Source: an uncultured Rhodocyclaceae bacterium | Lineage (GTDB): Bacteria > Pseudomonadota > Gammaproteobacteria > Burkholderiales > Rhodocyclaceae | Direction of reading: 5' to 3' | Length of the DNA: 64,000 nucleotides | NCBI GenBank assembly: GCA_907163075.1 | Contig: CAJQTY010000003.1 | Coordinates: 672,637-736,636, forward strand | Part shown: positions 41,767-49,804 of the stretch, one piece after another | How the letters are laid out: the number at the start of each line of letters is the position of its first letter | Position numbering within the stretch: the first letter of the stretch is position 1 | The notes under the pieces: model-generated | The model's database searches: none | Seen by the model: the letters and a program-made list of their open reading frames with translations, nothing else | Told to the model about the DNA's origin: nothing | Program-made: the position numbers and the translations under genes

Positions 41767-42114
41767 TCATGCACGCCAGTGGGCCGGCGAAGCGGCATCC
41801 AGTCGCTGCCAATCGACCCCCGCAATGAGCCATCGCCATTGCACATCGGTGAGGGTAAATACCGGCGTATTTGTACTTGGCCAGGTGAAGTGACCTTGAT
41901 GCAAACGGCGCTGACAAAGCCAGACGCCGGTGCCATCCCAGATAAGCAGCTTGAGTCGATTCTGCCGGCGGTTGCGGAAGGCGTAGGCGCTGCCATCGCA
42001 CGGCGTGCGGCCGAGGGTGGTCTGTATCCGCTGCGAGAGTCCGTCGATGCCGGCGCGCATGTCGATCGCTTCGACCACCAGCCAGACCTGAGTCGGCGTC
42101 GGCATCGGCATCAT
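41767..42114 (-). CDS. tnpB: IS66-family accessory protein TnpB
   Basis: 115 residues with the IS66 Orf2 signature: VWLVVEAIDMRAGIDGLSQRIQ, then AYAFRNRRQNRLKLLIWDGTGVWLCQRRLHQGHFTWP. It is required for IS66 transposition, with an unknown biochemical role. It starts at 42114, overlapping the tnpA stop, and ends 73 bp before tnpC. Confidence 0.9.
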   Translation of the reverse strand: MMPMPTPTQVWLVVEAIDMRAGIDGLSQRIQTTLGRTPCDGSAYAFRNRRQNRLKLLIWDGTGVWLCQRRLHQGHFTWPSTNTPVFTLTDVQWRWLIAGVDWQRLDAASPAHWRA

Positions 42115-42419
42115 GGCAGTTGCTTCAGAAGGTCGGACAACCACGGTGCATTCGTTGCCGGCAATTCGATGCGCCAGCCACCGGGACTGTGCAGTCGTAC
42201 GACGTTGTTTGCCACAGGAGCGGGCGCGCCAAGGTGCGTCGGTATCAGAGTCAACGGGGCTTTCGCCGCCGCTATCGCTTCCTTGTCCTTGCGATGCCAG
42301 CGATAAAACGCCTTCTCTCCTAATCCGTTATTTGCGCAGTACGCTTTCTGCGTCAGGTCGCTTTGATGCCAAGCATCAAGATGCTCCCGCCAGAAATCCG
42401 CCCCGTGTCGCTTCGCCAT
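42111..42419 (-). CDS. tnpA: IS66-family accessory protein TnpA
   Basis: 102 residues beginning MAKRHGADFWREHLDAWHQSDLTQKAYCANNGLGEKAFYRWHRKD, a helix-turn-helix typical of IS66 Orf1 (Tnp-like HTH). It probably binds the element ends. First gene of the element, 76 bp from the terminal GTAAG on this side. Confidence 0.9.
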   Translation of the reverse strand: MAKRHGADFWREHLDAWHQSDLTQKAYCANNGLGEKAFYRWHRKDKEAIAAAKAPLTLIPTHLGAPAPVANNVVRLHSPGGWRIELPATNAPWLSDLLKQLP

Positions 42420-42495
42420 TGGCCGTCCCTTCGGAAAAGCGTCAAGCGTGCATGGGCTTGGCCGTGGCGTACAGATGGGCGCGACGGAGCCTTAC

Positions 42496-43128
42496 GCAGA
42501 ATTGACTCGGAATCTCGCTGAAGAGTCATCTAAAACCGAATCGCAGACTAGTTGTGAGAAATTCAAGGCGGCGCTTGAAAGCACTATTGATCTCAAATTG
42601 GCAGAAGTACTTCGATCAAAACCCGACTCAGACAAATATCTCAACTATATAGAAGCTCAGGTCCTAACTGCATCTGTCCGCAATATTTTCAAAACTGTCT
42701 TGGGTCTCACACCTGCTCAAGTTGATGCGGCGTGTCGAATTAGTGAGGCCATTTTGGCACCTTCTGCACAGGAGAAGCAGAACCAAATAAAGGCGGCCAT
42801 CGGGTTGGCCGGAGGAACGGCTGGCATTGGCATGGTGATCGGTGGTGTTGGTGTTGCGCTCGGTTGGGGGGCAAGCATGATTGCCTCGGTTACGGCTGTC
42901 TTTGTAGGAACGTCCATTGCAGGTCCGGCGGGATGGATCGTCGCTGGTGTTGGCCTTGCCGCCATTGCCGGATATTTTGCCACAACCAGCAACAAGCATA
43001 CCGATACCGAGCGCTTCATCAAAGTTCTAAAAAGCTCCACCGCGCGCGCGGTAGATGCCTGTTGGGCTCAGTGCGAATTCGAGCTATCCAAGGCAATTGC
43101 TGCTGACGAAACAGTCGTCCAGAGGTAA
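42496..43128 (+). pseudogene. Zinc-ribbon glycine-zipper protein, C-terminal part (split by IS66)
   Basis: Continues the frame broken at 40055: after the duplicated GCAGAATT it reads TRNLAEESSKTESQTSC, then a helical region, a strongly glycine-rich hydrophobic segment (AAIGLAGGTAGIGMVIGGVG and WIVAGVGLAAIAGYFATTS) and a charged helical tail. The reconstructed protein has a cytoplasmic zinc ribbon followed by a glycine-zipper membrane domain. An ATG inside the IS (42448 or 42475) could express this half with foreign residues. Confidence 0.85.
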
Positions 43129-43181
43129 CGGGTTGCTTTTGTAGACCGCAACATTCCGTCATTGCTAGGACTGGCTGCCCG

Positions 43182-44315
43182 ATGGACGCTACCCTGCTTC
43201 TTGTACCCGCCCGGTTCGTATATATGGAAATCCCTCACAAGGCTCTACGGGATTTTTCTGATGGGCTGTTTCCGGCGCTGAAAACCAACCCTATCGCAGA
43301 TAGTGTAAGAGGCTTTGGCCATCGCTACGTCGCTGGTCACGACCTCTTAGTCGATGTTCCAGGCACATTCGTGACACATGGTCCGATGGAGAGTTTGAAA
43401 CACGCTGGGCACGTACTCCTGACAGATTTCCCAACAAAGGCCGGAATACCAATACCAGGCTTATCACAGTCAGGATTTGGCTCGATTCTTGAGCAAGCAG
43501 GAATTCATAGGGGCTGGCTAAGCCTAAACCTCTGCGATGCCGGCTTAGGAGTAATGGCCTGGGCTGAAGGTGCTACCGATTTTGCGCAAGCGCTCAGCGG
43601 AACCTTGAAAATGAATTGGGGGACATTCTTTGATACCTATGCCGAAGGTGGCCTAGAAGTTGGAATGGGCATATTCACGCAAAACCCCGCCCTTGTATTA
43701 GGAGGTATCGAGAACATATTGGCTGGCATCGTGGCAACGTGGAACCGGTTATCTGTCTATGTTGACCCGCTTGATTTTTTCGGAGGCGCCGGTACTTCTG
43801 CGGTAATTGGCTTCATCCTAGCCTACGGTCTAGCTGGGGAGAATATGAGCGAGGCAGGATTGGACGCCATACGCAGTGGCACGATAGGAGCTTTGTTTTC
43901 TCTATCACCCGCGTTTGGTTACGGTGTTTTGGCCGGATTTTCGGCCTACCGGTTGGGCAGCGGTCTGGCAAAAAAGCACAACGAGTCGATGCAGAATTGT
44001 TTCTCCTTAAATGAGGGAGCATACCGGTTGCTGGTTGAAGATATCTGTAACGGGAGCGTACCTGTTCGAGCACTGGTGGAAGATGCGATGTCGCCCCATC
44101 AATTACTTGAGCGGCCACCGACTCTTCCTCTCCAATCCTCTTCTTTTTGGATAGAGCCGAAACTACTTAAGGAAAAGAGTTTGATCCTAGGAAGCCATTC
44201 AAGAATTTTTCAAAACGATCCACCAAAAATGGTATCGACAATTGAGCCACTTTCCGACGATCCACCAATATTGACTGACTGGTACCGATCAGCACTCACG
44301 GAATTAGCAGCGTGA
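43182..44315 (+). CDS. Uncharacterised glycine-rich membrane-associated protein
   Basis: 377 residues. The N-terminal half is soluble (FSDGLFPALKTNPIADSVRGFGHRYVAGHDLLVDVPG...). The middle is rich in glycine and small hydrophobics (GGLEVGMGIFTQNPALVLGG, TSAVIGFILAYGLAGENMSEAGLDAIRSGTIGALFSLSPAFGYGVLAGFSAYRLG). The C terminus is polar. No family recognised. The distribution of small residues resembles glycine-zipper helical hairpins. The ATG at 43182 is supported only by a weak AGGA; M15 is an alternative. It follows the IS-split gene by 53 bp and was probably co-transcribed with it. Confidence 0.55.
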   Translation: MDATLLLVPARFVYMEIPHKALRDFSDGLFPALKTNPIADSVRGFGHRYVAGHDLLVDVPGTFVTHGPMESLKHAGHVLLTDFPTKAGIPIPGLSQSGFGSILEQAGIHRGWLSLNLCDAGLGVMAWAEGATDFAQALSGTLKMNWGTFFDTYAEGGLEVGMGIFTQNPALVLGGIENILAGIVATWNRLSVYVDPLDFFGGAGTSAVIGFILAYGLAGENMSEAGLDAIRSGTIGALFSLSPAFGYGVLAGFSAYRLGSGLAKKHNESMQNCFSLNEGAYRLLVEDICNGSVPVRALVEDAMSPHQLLERPPTLPLQSSSFWIEPKLLKEKSLILGSHSRIFQNDPPKMVSTIEPLSDDPPILTDWYRSALTELAA

Positions 44316-44401
44316 CTAGACTAACGACGAGTTCTCGTATTATGGCCGACCTGCCAAGAGCCACATAAGGAAGAGATCGTATCTTCAAGAATGGAGAGCA
44401 A

Positions 44402-44719
44402 ATGATGCGCATTAATGGGTGGTCGAAAGTCATCGGGTTATCTTTTCTGATCCTCACCGTTGTTGTCGACAGGGCAATCGCGGATGGCAGCAAGACAACA
44501 TACCAGACCTTGCCCGACTCAACTGTCCGCGATTACCGAGCGCCGGCCTACGTGACAAAAGGCAACACCACGTACCAAACGCTGCCGGGCTCGACGGTAC
44601 GCGACTATAGGGCGCCTGCGTATGTCACGAAGGGGAGCACCACGTATCAGACGTTGCCGAGGTCGAGCACCCGCGATTACAGCGCACCCTCGTATGAAAG
44701 CGGTAAAGGCAAAAAGTAG
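44402..44719 (+). CDS. Secreted protein with three 24-aa tandem repeats
   Basis: 105 residues. Residues 1-28 form a signal peptide (MMRINGWSKVIGLSFLILTVVVDRAIADG). The rest is three copies of a 24-residue unit with core TTYQTLPxSTVRDYRAPAYV; the third is more diverged and ends in GKGKK. The unit is tyrosine-rich and likely extended, as in envelope or surface proteins. DNA repeats of 72 bp mean copy number could vary by slippage. A terminator lies 150 bp downstream. Confidence 0.7.
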   Translation: MMRINGWSKVIGLSFLILTVVVDRAIADGSKTTYQTLPDSTVRDYRAPAYVTKGNTTYQTLPGSTVRDYRAPAYVTKGSTTYQTLPRSSTRDYSAPSYESGKGKK

Positions 44720-44871
44720 AACCGGCCCCCGGCTACACACCGTTACGCAAACACCGAATACGCGCCACAGACGCAGCTTTCGGAAGTCCCTACACTGCTC
44801 TTGTTGCTTCAGCATCCCCCGCTGGCAACATGTTTGACCCTCCCTGATCCATCTCGACGATGGTATCTTTA

Positions 44872-44905
44872 ATCCCATGCCCCAACCGGTGTGGGATTTT
44901 TTTTT
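44872..44905 (+). terminator. Terminator (element copy A)
   Basis: ATCCCA and TGGGAT flank an 11- to 12-base loop and are followed by nine or more T residues on the plus strand. It serves transcripts from 44402..44719. A copy lies at 58810..58842 within a longer homologous stretch starting at about 44731 / 58676. Confidence 0.8.
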
Positions 44906-45017
44906 GGGCCGATGCATTTTTGGTAAGCGTGCGTAGCTCCGAAGATGCTCTAGCGGATGCTGCTTCTGCGTTGATTGGGTCGAACAGCCCCGCTTTAGCG
45001 CGCGCTGTCGCCTTTAC

Positions 45018-45173
45018 CTATCCAGAAAGTTTTGGCGTCAGTACCACAGTCAATAGTGTGGCTGCGGCCTTCAGACTGACCACGATCAATCGGACTAGGG
45101 GAATATCATCGCCCTCAATAATGTCTTGCATGGTTAGTTGCATGGTCGGCTCCGAGAAAGGGCCAACATACAT
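45018..45173 (-). CDS. Possible 51-aa protein
   Basis: A frame from an ATG at 45173 with AAGGA five bases upstream: MYVGPFSEPTMQLTMQDIIEG..., then a hydrophobic helix LVRLIVVSLKAAATLLTVVL. It has no counterpart in element 2 and no recognised family. Could be a genuine small membrane protein or chance. Confidence 0.35.
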   Translation of the reverse strand: MYVGPFSEPTMQLTMQDIIEGDDIPLVRLIVVSLKAAATLLTVVLTPKLSG

Positions 45174-45228
45174 CGTAGTCCTTGCCGAGTCTGTGCGATA
45201 AAGCACAAATGCCGGGCAAGAGAATGCT

Positions 45229-45492
45229 CTAGCACTTTGTGTGCAACGATTGCCCGACCCTGATCAAGTACGCCGCGAACATGCACAGGACGAACCCACC
45301 GAGAAACGCCAAAGGTCTCCCCTCAGCTCCCAACAGTGCAACCACTCCCGCCCATGCACAGAGCGCGGCCAACACCCACAGAAGCCACTTGGTTACGCCC
45401 TTAAAGGCTGACCTGCCGAACGCCCAAAGGGTCGCCATGAAGGCCAGCGCCGGCACGAGCAGCATCGAATACTTTGAAAATCCCAACGCCAA
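45229..45492 (-). CDS. Small membrane protein
   Basis: 87 residues with three hydrophobic segments (MLLVPALAFMATLWAFG, WLLWVLAALCAWAGVVALL and LAFLGGFVLCMFAAYLI). It starts at TTG 45492, with ATG 45465 as an alternative. It lies between terB and the repeat protein and is absent from element 2, so it is element-1 cargo. No family recognised. Confidence 0.5.
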   Translation of the reverse strand: MALGFSKYSMLLVPALAFMATLWAFGRSAFKGVTKWLLWVLAALCAWAGVVALLGAEGRPLAFLGGFVLCMFAAYLIRVGQSLHTKC

Positions 45493-45562
45493 TCAACCCC
45501 CACGTCTCAGATGGACGAGTTCTTTCAGTACCCTGTGACGAAATCTTGCGCTAACCGTTCGC

Positions 45563-46036
45563 CTAAGCCGACGGCAGGTTCGCCAGTTGACGCGCTTTCT
45601 GTTTGGCGGAGACATAGTCAGCATGGGAAACATGGAGCAAGTCGGCGATCTTGCGCATAAGATGCGTTTCGTGCGCATCAAGGTGCCCATCGCACATCGC
45701 CACGAACCATAAATTTTCGATGATGTGCTTCTTCTGGCCAGCGTCGAAGCCCTTATTGATTAGGGAGGTAAACTGGTGATAACCACTGGCTTGCCTAGCT
45801 TCCTGTTCGGCCAAGTCCATCAGGGTTTTCAACTGTCCGGAGTCCATACCGAACATCTGAAGCAGTGTTTTGGCGACTGAATCACGCTCTTCATCAGAGA
45901 TTTGGTCATCCATACGCATCATTTCGAACAGCAAAGCAGCGGTGGCGATCTGCAACGCCTTTTCCTCGTCGATCTCGGCTTGTCGTAGTCCCGTCTGGAT
46001 AAACTGGTTAAAGAAGTCTTTAATGCCGGCAATCAT
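45563..46036 (-). CDS. terB: TerB-family protein (element 1 copy)
   Basis: 157 residues with the TerB fold pattern: LQIATAALLFEMMRMDDQISDEERDSVAKTLLQMFGM, and later IENLWFVAMCDGHLDAHETHLMRKIADLLHVSHADYVSAKQ. The paired acidic DDQIS and DGHLDAHE loops are the likely metal-binding sites. TerB domains occur in tellurite-resistance and phage-defence gene sets; the stand-alone protein has no proven activity. The copy at 58993..59466 differs by a single residue (A to S). Each copy is the last gene before the tRNA-Phe att site. Confidence 0.85.
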   Translation of the reverse strand: MIAGIKDFFNQFIQTGLRQAEIDEEKALQIATAALLFEMMRMDDQISDEERDSVAKTLLQMFGMDSGQLKTLMDLAEQEARQASGYHQFTSLINKGFDAGQKKHIIENLWFVAMCDGHLDAHETHLMRKIADLLHVSHADYVSAKQKARQLANLPSA

Positions 46037-46222
46037 GAATACCTCTATACGCTTGGTGGCAGTGTGCGATGGATGCTTTTACGGCAGAAGATACATAGGC
46101 GAGGCACTGACGTCCAATAAATCAACAAAACTCATACCGTGGATATCCGTATTATTCCGCTGAACGCATGTGGAGGACACGCCGGGCACCACGCGACATC
46201 GCCCTATAACGACCGCCAGATA

Positions 46223-46250
46223 GCAAAAAGCCCACTCCGAAGAATGGGCT
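46223..46250 (-). terminator. Terminator next to the tRNA-Phe 3' half (joint 1)
   Basis: On the minus strand AGCCCATTCTTCGGAGTGGGCT is followed by TTTT. It lies 12 bp beyond the tRNA 3' CCA in the tRNA direction, and an identical one lies at 59653..59680. It is carried by the terB-side end of each element. Confidence 0.8.
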
Positions 46251-46262
46251 AAGTGCTTGAAT

Positions 46263-46314
46263 ACTGGTGGCCAGTCGCGGAATCGAACCACGGACACGCG
46301 GATTTTCAATCCAA
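46263..46314 (-). repeat. att site: 3' half of tRNA-Phe (joint of elements 1 and 2)
   Basis: 52 bp identical to 59695..59746. On the minus strand it reads from the anticodon arm (GGATTGAAAATCC, anticodon GAA = Phe) through the T arm (CGTGGTTCGATTCCGCG) to the acceptor end ACTGGCCACCA. The 5' half of the tRNA is absent, so this is an integration-generated duplication, not a working tRNA gene. An intact tRNA-Phe should lie to the right of the window. Confidence 0.88.
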
Positions 46315-46633
46315 GACACCGTCATTTATACTCTTGGGTACTGCCAAGAAACGTAACAAATTTTTCCTGTTTTCCGGGTTTGCCGCCGGCCCTACCGAAC
46401 CTATGGCCGAACCTCTTGCTGAACTATGCGAGTTGCGGTGGGGCTATGGAGCGAGGTGGATCAAGCAAGTGCGTATGCCGGGCGCCGAACTTGACTGAAC
46501 TTGCCGGTGTCGTTTTCCTTCCGGAGGGCCTTCTCCATGGTCGCTGAGTTCCAAGTTTCAGCTGATTGTCGGCTAAAGGAACTATCGACGTTTAGCGCCG
46601 ACTCCCAGCCTGAAATCAGACGTGACAAAACTG
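46315..46633. promoter_or_regulatory. Att-adjacent region with integrase arm-site-like repeats
   Basis: No gene. Several short repeats of the form CCGAAC(C/T), CTGAACT and CCGAACTT occur between about 46393 and 46503. Similar ones lie in the matching place beside the second att (59829..59970). Such clustered short repeats next to att are typical arm-binding sites for P4-type integrases. Inference from position and repetition. Confidence 0.45.
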
Positions 46634-47176
46634 CTATTGGCTGAGCTGTACAGCCACAAGGCTTGTTGTCAGCTTCTCATTGATTTCTTCATTACCAATG
46701 CGCAGCGTTAAATAGACACCATTCAGGCCTTGCGGCATGTTCTGGTGACGCCAGCCACCATATTTGCCGCTTGAAAACTCAACAAGATTCGTCGGATAGA
46801 TGTTTTTCCGGAACGTGCCGCCCTTGAAAACGATGTCCGGTGGCTTTGGAGCGTTTCGCTGAGCATACACGATACCATCAAACATAAAACCGCCTGAGGT
46901 GCGCCCTTGGGCGATGTACAACGTCTTGTTCCAGTCGACTTCCATGTCCTTATTGGTCTTGTTCTCAATGATGAGCGTGAAGGCATTGCACATCTCGTCG
47001 CAGACAGGAATCAACCTCGCCACAAAGCGATCATTGGTAACAACGGTCTCCGGAGAATATGGCCGTACGGCGTACCGAGGACCGCCTGAAGCCATAATCG
47101 ATAGCAGCCCCACCCCTATTATGAAGATTAAACCGGCTGTACGTGCGTGATGCCTGCATGCTTCAGATAGAGACAT
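46634..47176 (-). CDS. Exported protein of unknown function
   Basis: 180 residues with an N-terminal hydrophobic signal (GLIFIIGVGLLSIMASGG), then a beta-rich domain (FTLIIENKTNKDMEVDWNKTLYIAQGRTSGGFMFDGIVYAQR). The ENKTNKDMEVDWNK part looks like an immunoglobulin-like or FxLYD-type extracytoplasmic fold, by pattern only. It overlaps the upstream membrane-protein gene by one base (TAATG). It is accessory cargo of element 2 between att and the integrase. Confidence 0.6.
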   Translation of the reverse strand: MSLSEACRHHARTAGLIFIIGVGLLSIMASGGPRYAVRPYSPETVVTNDRFVARLIPVCDEMCNAFTLIIENKTNKDMEVDWNKTLYIAQGRTSGGFMFDGIVYAQRNAPKPPDIVFKGGTFRKNIYPTNLVEFSSGKYGGWRHQNMPQGLNGVYLTLRIGNEEINEKLTTSLVAVQLSQ

Positions 47177-47634
47177 TAACCACCCCGAGTTTTTGTTAAG
47201 AAGAGAAAAGAAACGAAACCGCCAATCGCTGCTAGAAGCAAATCAATGGGGTCAAAAACACCACGGCAAAAATAGCTGTAAGGCATCGAGACCACATCGG
47301 CGCAAAAGTCGTACGCGCGAGCTAATTGTCCTAGCTCCGCCACCATATTGACTACTGCCCAACCCGTGCTAACCCATGCGATGGTACCCAGAGAGGGTGT
47401 ATCAATTAATGCGCAAGTTAAGCAGGAAAAAGCAAAAACATGCAATAACGTAGGTGCCGACCATAGGACGGATTTGATGATGGCATTACCCACGACCCAG
47501 TGGGTGCCGTCGATGCTCAGCCAGGAAAAGAAGGAAACGGAATGACTGGGCCTAAATAAGAGATAGAGCATTAAGCCAAGCAAGAGCGTAAGGGACCCAA
47601 CTAAAAAGTGAAGCTTCCCGCCGATTACTTGCAC
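47176..47634 (-). CDS. Four-helix membrane protein (possibly VanZ-like)
   Basis: 152 residues with four hydrophobic segments (LVGSLTLLLGLMLYLLF, SAPTLLHVFAFSCLTCALI, WVSTGWAVVNMVAELGQL and DPIDLLLAAIGGFVSFLFL). The DPIDLLLA...G motif near the end recalls VanZ-like proteins, but the match is weak. It starts at GTG 47634. Coupled to the exported protein gene that follows. Confidence 0.5.
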   Translation of the reverse strand: MQVIGGKLHFLVGSLTLLLGLMLYLLFRPSHSVSFFSWLSIDGTHWVVGNAIIKSVLWSAPTLLHVFAFSCLTCALIDTPSLGTIAWVSTGWAVVNMVAELGQLARAYDFCADVVSMPYSYFCRGVFDPIDLLLAAIGGFVSFLFLTKTRGG

Positions 47635-47827
47635 ATTGCTCTCATCATGAAATGAAGAATTTTCAGCTTACACCCACTGAACGAACCATTCAAATAAAAT
47701 AGCGATTTGCCATATGAATGATATACAAAAGTAACTACAGAAGGTCCATTGATGAACGAGCGCAGGTGTTGCAGCAAGCAACCCGAACAAGCCATAACTT
47801 GCCCGGGCGTTTATCCTGCTATGCCGA

Positions 47828-49075
47828 CTATGCCGCTCTTGGTAACTGCAGGATCTGAGCTGTCGGCTTTCTTGCTGAAACTACTTCCGCCATCTCCACA
47901 TTCTCCTGCTTCACTTCCTGCTTCGGCACAAACACCGACGCCGAACTTGCTGCTGCCTGTAACGCCTTGGTCGACAAATGCGCATACCTCATCGTCACCT
48001 TCGGATCGCTGTGGCCGAGGATCTGCTGCACCTCATACAAGCTTCGACCACCCGAGACCAACAACGATGCGAAGCTATGGCGTAGATCGTGAATGCGCAA
48101 ATGAGAAATACCTGCCTGCTTGCGCAAACGGTACCAGACACGCGTAATGGTCACGAAAGGGTTGCCCGTCACCGGATTGGCGAAGATGCACTCGAAGTTG
48201 CCCAACTGTTCCGCCTGCTCCAGCACCCACAACGCACTATCGTTCAGCGGTACCGACCGGGTGCGTTTCGACTTGGAATTGCTGGCCGGAATGCGCCAGA
48301 CACCGTTCTCTGCATCGACTTGCGACCACTTGGCGTGAATCGCCTCATTGAGCCTCGCGCCGGTGCTTAACAAGAACATCAAGATATGACACACCGGACG
48401 GTTAGCATCGGTACGCAACACCTCAACAAGACGCACCAGTTGATCTTCCTTGAGGTAGTTCTCGACTTGATTATCGACCATCAACAGCGGGATATTTTTG
48501 AGCACGTTCTTTTCCAGCATATCCCACTGAATTGCCACGTTCAGGACACGACGCATCAGCTTGACGTGATGATCGGCCGAAGCCGGACTCAGCCCTTCTT
48601 TCGATAGCTCGTTGTGGAATATCTGCACATCGCGACGAGTTACGTTCTTCAGCGCCAGATGTCCAAATTTCGGCGCGATGCGGATGCGATACAGTTGATC
48701 ATCGCGCAACCATGAACGTTTCTGATTCTTGACGTGAGGCATGTAGTGATCGCGCATGAAGACATCCAGCGTGACCTCGCCCTGCGCAACTTTGACTTCT
48801 GGCGGCTGCCTGGCTTCACCTGCATGCTCGGCTTTCAGTAAGGCTGCCTGCTTACGTGCTTGAGTGAGCGTCAAGTCGTTGATGCTGCCGAGACGATCAT
48901 AGGCGGTCTTGCCGTCGCGCTTGAAACGGAAGTACCAGGTGGGCACGGAATGGGCGGTGGAGCGCACTTCGACCAGCAGGCCGCGACAGACGGAATCGCA
49001 GAACTCCTCGCGCTTTTTTCCGGCGGATACAACGAGGCCCGACTGCATAAAGGCTTGGGTTAGGGTGACGATCAT
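47828..49075 (-). CDS. int: Tyrosine integrase (element 2)
   Basis: 415 residues. A DUF4102-like N-terminal arm-binding domain (WYFRFKRDGKTAYDRLGSINDLTLTQARKQA) is followed by a SAM-like core-binding domain and the catalytic domain with Arg in TGARLNEA, HDLRHS, GHSD and the tyrosine in TMRYAHL. AAGGAGG lies five to eight bases before the ATG. It recombines attP with the tRNA-Phe 3' end. It is similar throughout to the integrase at 60598..61875 except in the last 45 residues, which have diverged. A CCCG..CAAG / CTTG..CGGG inverted repeat follows both genes. Confidence 0.93.
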   Translation of the reverse strand: MIVTLTQAFMQSGLVVSAGKKREEFCDSVCRGLLVEVRSTAHSVPTWYFRFKRDGKTAYDRLGSINDLTLTQARKQAALLKAEHAGEARQPPEVKVAQGEVTLDVFMRDHYMPHVKNQKRSWLRDDQLYRIRIAPKFGHLALKNVTRRDVQIFHNELSKEGLSPASADHHVKLMRRVLNVAIQWDMLEKNVLKNIPLLMVDNQVENYLKEDQLVRLVEVLRTDANRPVCHILMFLLSTGARLNEAIHAKWSQVDAENGVWRIPASNSKSKRTRSVPLNDSALWVLEQAEQLGNFECIFANPVTGNPFVTITRVWYRLRKQAGISHLRIHDLRHSFASLLVSGGRSLYEVQQILGHSDPKVTMRYAHLSTKALQAAASSASVFVPKQEVKQENVEMAEVVSARKPTAQILQLPRAA

Positions 49076-49804
49076 TTTTTGACCTCCTTGTGCGTTGTGA
49101 TGATGGGAACTGCGATCGAGATCGAAGGGCAGAGGGAACTAGTTTTGAGTGATTGCACGGTCATGGTTCTCCTGGAATTGGCTATAAACGGTGGTGTTGC
49201 TTGATGGCGTGAGCTGCTGAAAAAGTGGCCGGACGTCTGGCGAAAACTGTCCCGAGTCGGTAGCTGCGCGACCCGTGGCGACGTCGTTGGGGCTGCCGGT
49301 AGGGGTAGCCATGCCGGGCTCCGCAGACGCGCCGTGGAAGTGCTTTTGGAAGGACACCGAATTGCACCCATCCCAACAGTCCTTGGTGCCGCCCCCACAA
49401 ATGCATTGCACAGCCACGTGCTGAGAGTCCTGCTGTAGAGGCTGTCTGAAAGTGCGGATCGAGATTGGGTATAGGCCGTAGCCCTGCGTCTTCTGCCCTC
49501 CCCGGACGCACGCCGGCGCACGCCCCTGCGGTTCGCCACAAAGTCTTGCGGGGCATGGAACTCCGGCAAAACGCACGGCTGCACGGCCCAATTGGAACTT
49601 TTGAAGGGCGTAACTGCTGGGTGCGGATCGGACAGACGGCGGGGTGACCGATGCAGGGTGCCCCCGTACGCTGTATATCTCCAGAAATTTCAAAAGAGGC
49701 GTGCGGGCCGTGCGTTTCCCTGCAACCCATGCCGACACTGGAACTCCGGCGCACGGCCCGGCGAGTGGCCCCCGTGCGTGCCGTGCGTTTATCCAGAGCT
49801 GCCA
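49076..49804. other. Non-coding region with repeated GCCGTGCGTTT; candidate origin
   Basis: No supported gene. From about 49076 to 49345 it matches the region upstream of the second integrase (61876..62140). The rest, between the integrase and primase genes, holds three copies of GCCGTGCGTTT (49707..49717, 49780..49790, and inverted at 49569..49579), further GCACGGCC motifs and two copies of GGAACTCCGGC. Repeats beside a primase/helicase gene are the usual layout of a satellite replication origin. Inference. Confidence 0.45.

Larger units (their letters stand above)
40056..42495 (-). mobile_element. Complete IS66-family element
   Basis: 2440 bp. The ends begin GTAAG on both strands, and an 8-bp direct repeat GCAGAATT lies on each side (40048..40055 and 42496..42503), the usual IS66 target duplication length. 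It carries tnpA, tnpB and tnpC in order on the minus strand. It interrupts a zinc-ribbon membrane-protein gene in frame. Confidence 0.93.

Noticed and set aside
44402-44719. Tandem repeats as a possible CRISPR array
   Set aside because: The 72-bp units are translated in frame as a secreted repeat protein and have no spacers; no cas gene is present anywhere in the window.
46263-46314. Possible tRNA gene
   Set aside because: Only the anticodon loop, T arm and acceptor 3' strand are present. The D arm and 5' half are missing, so it is an att duplication.
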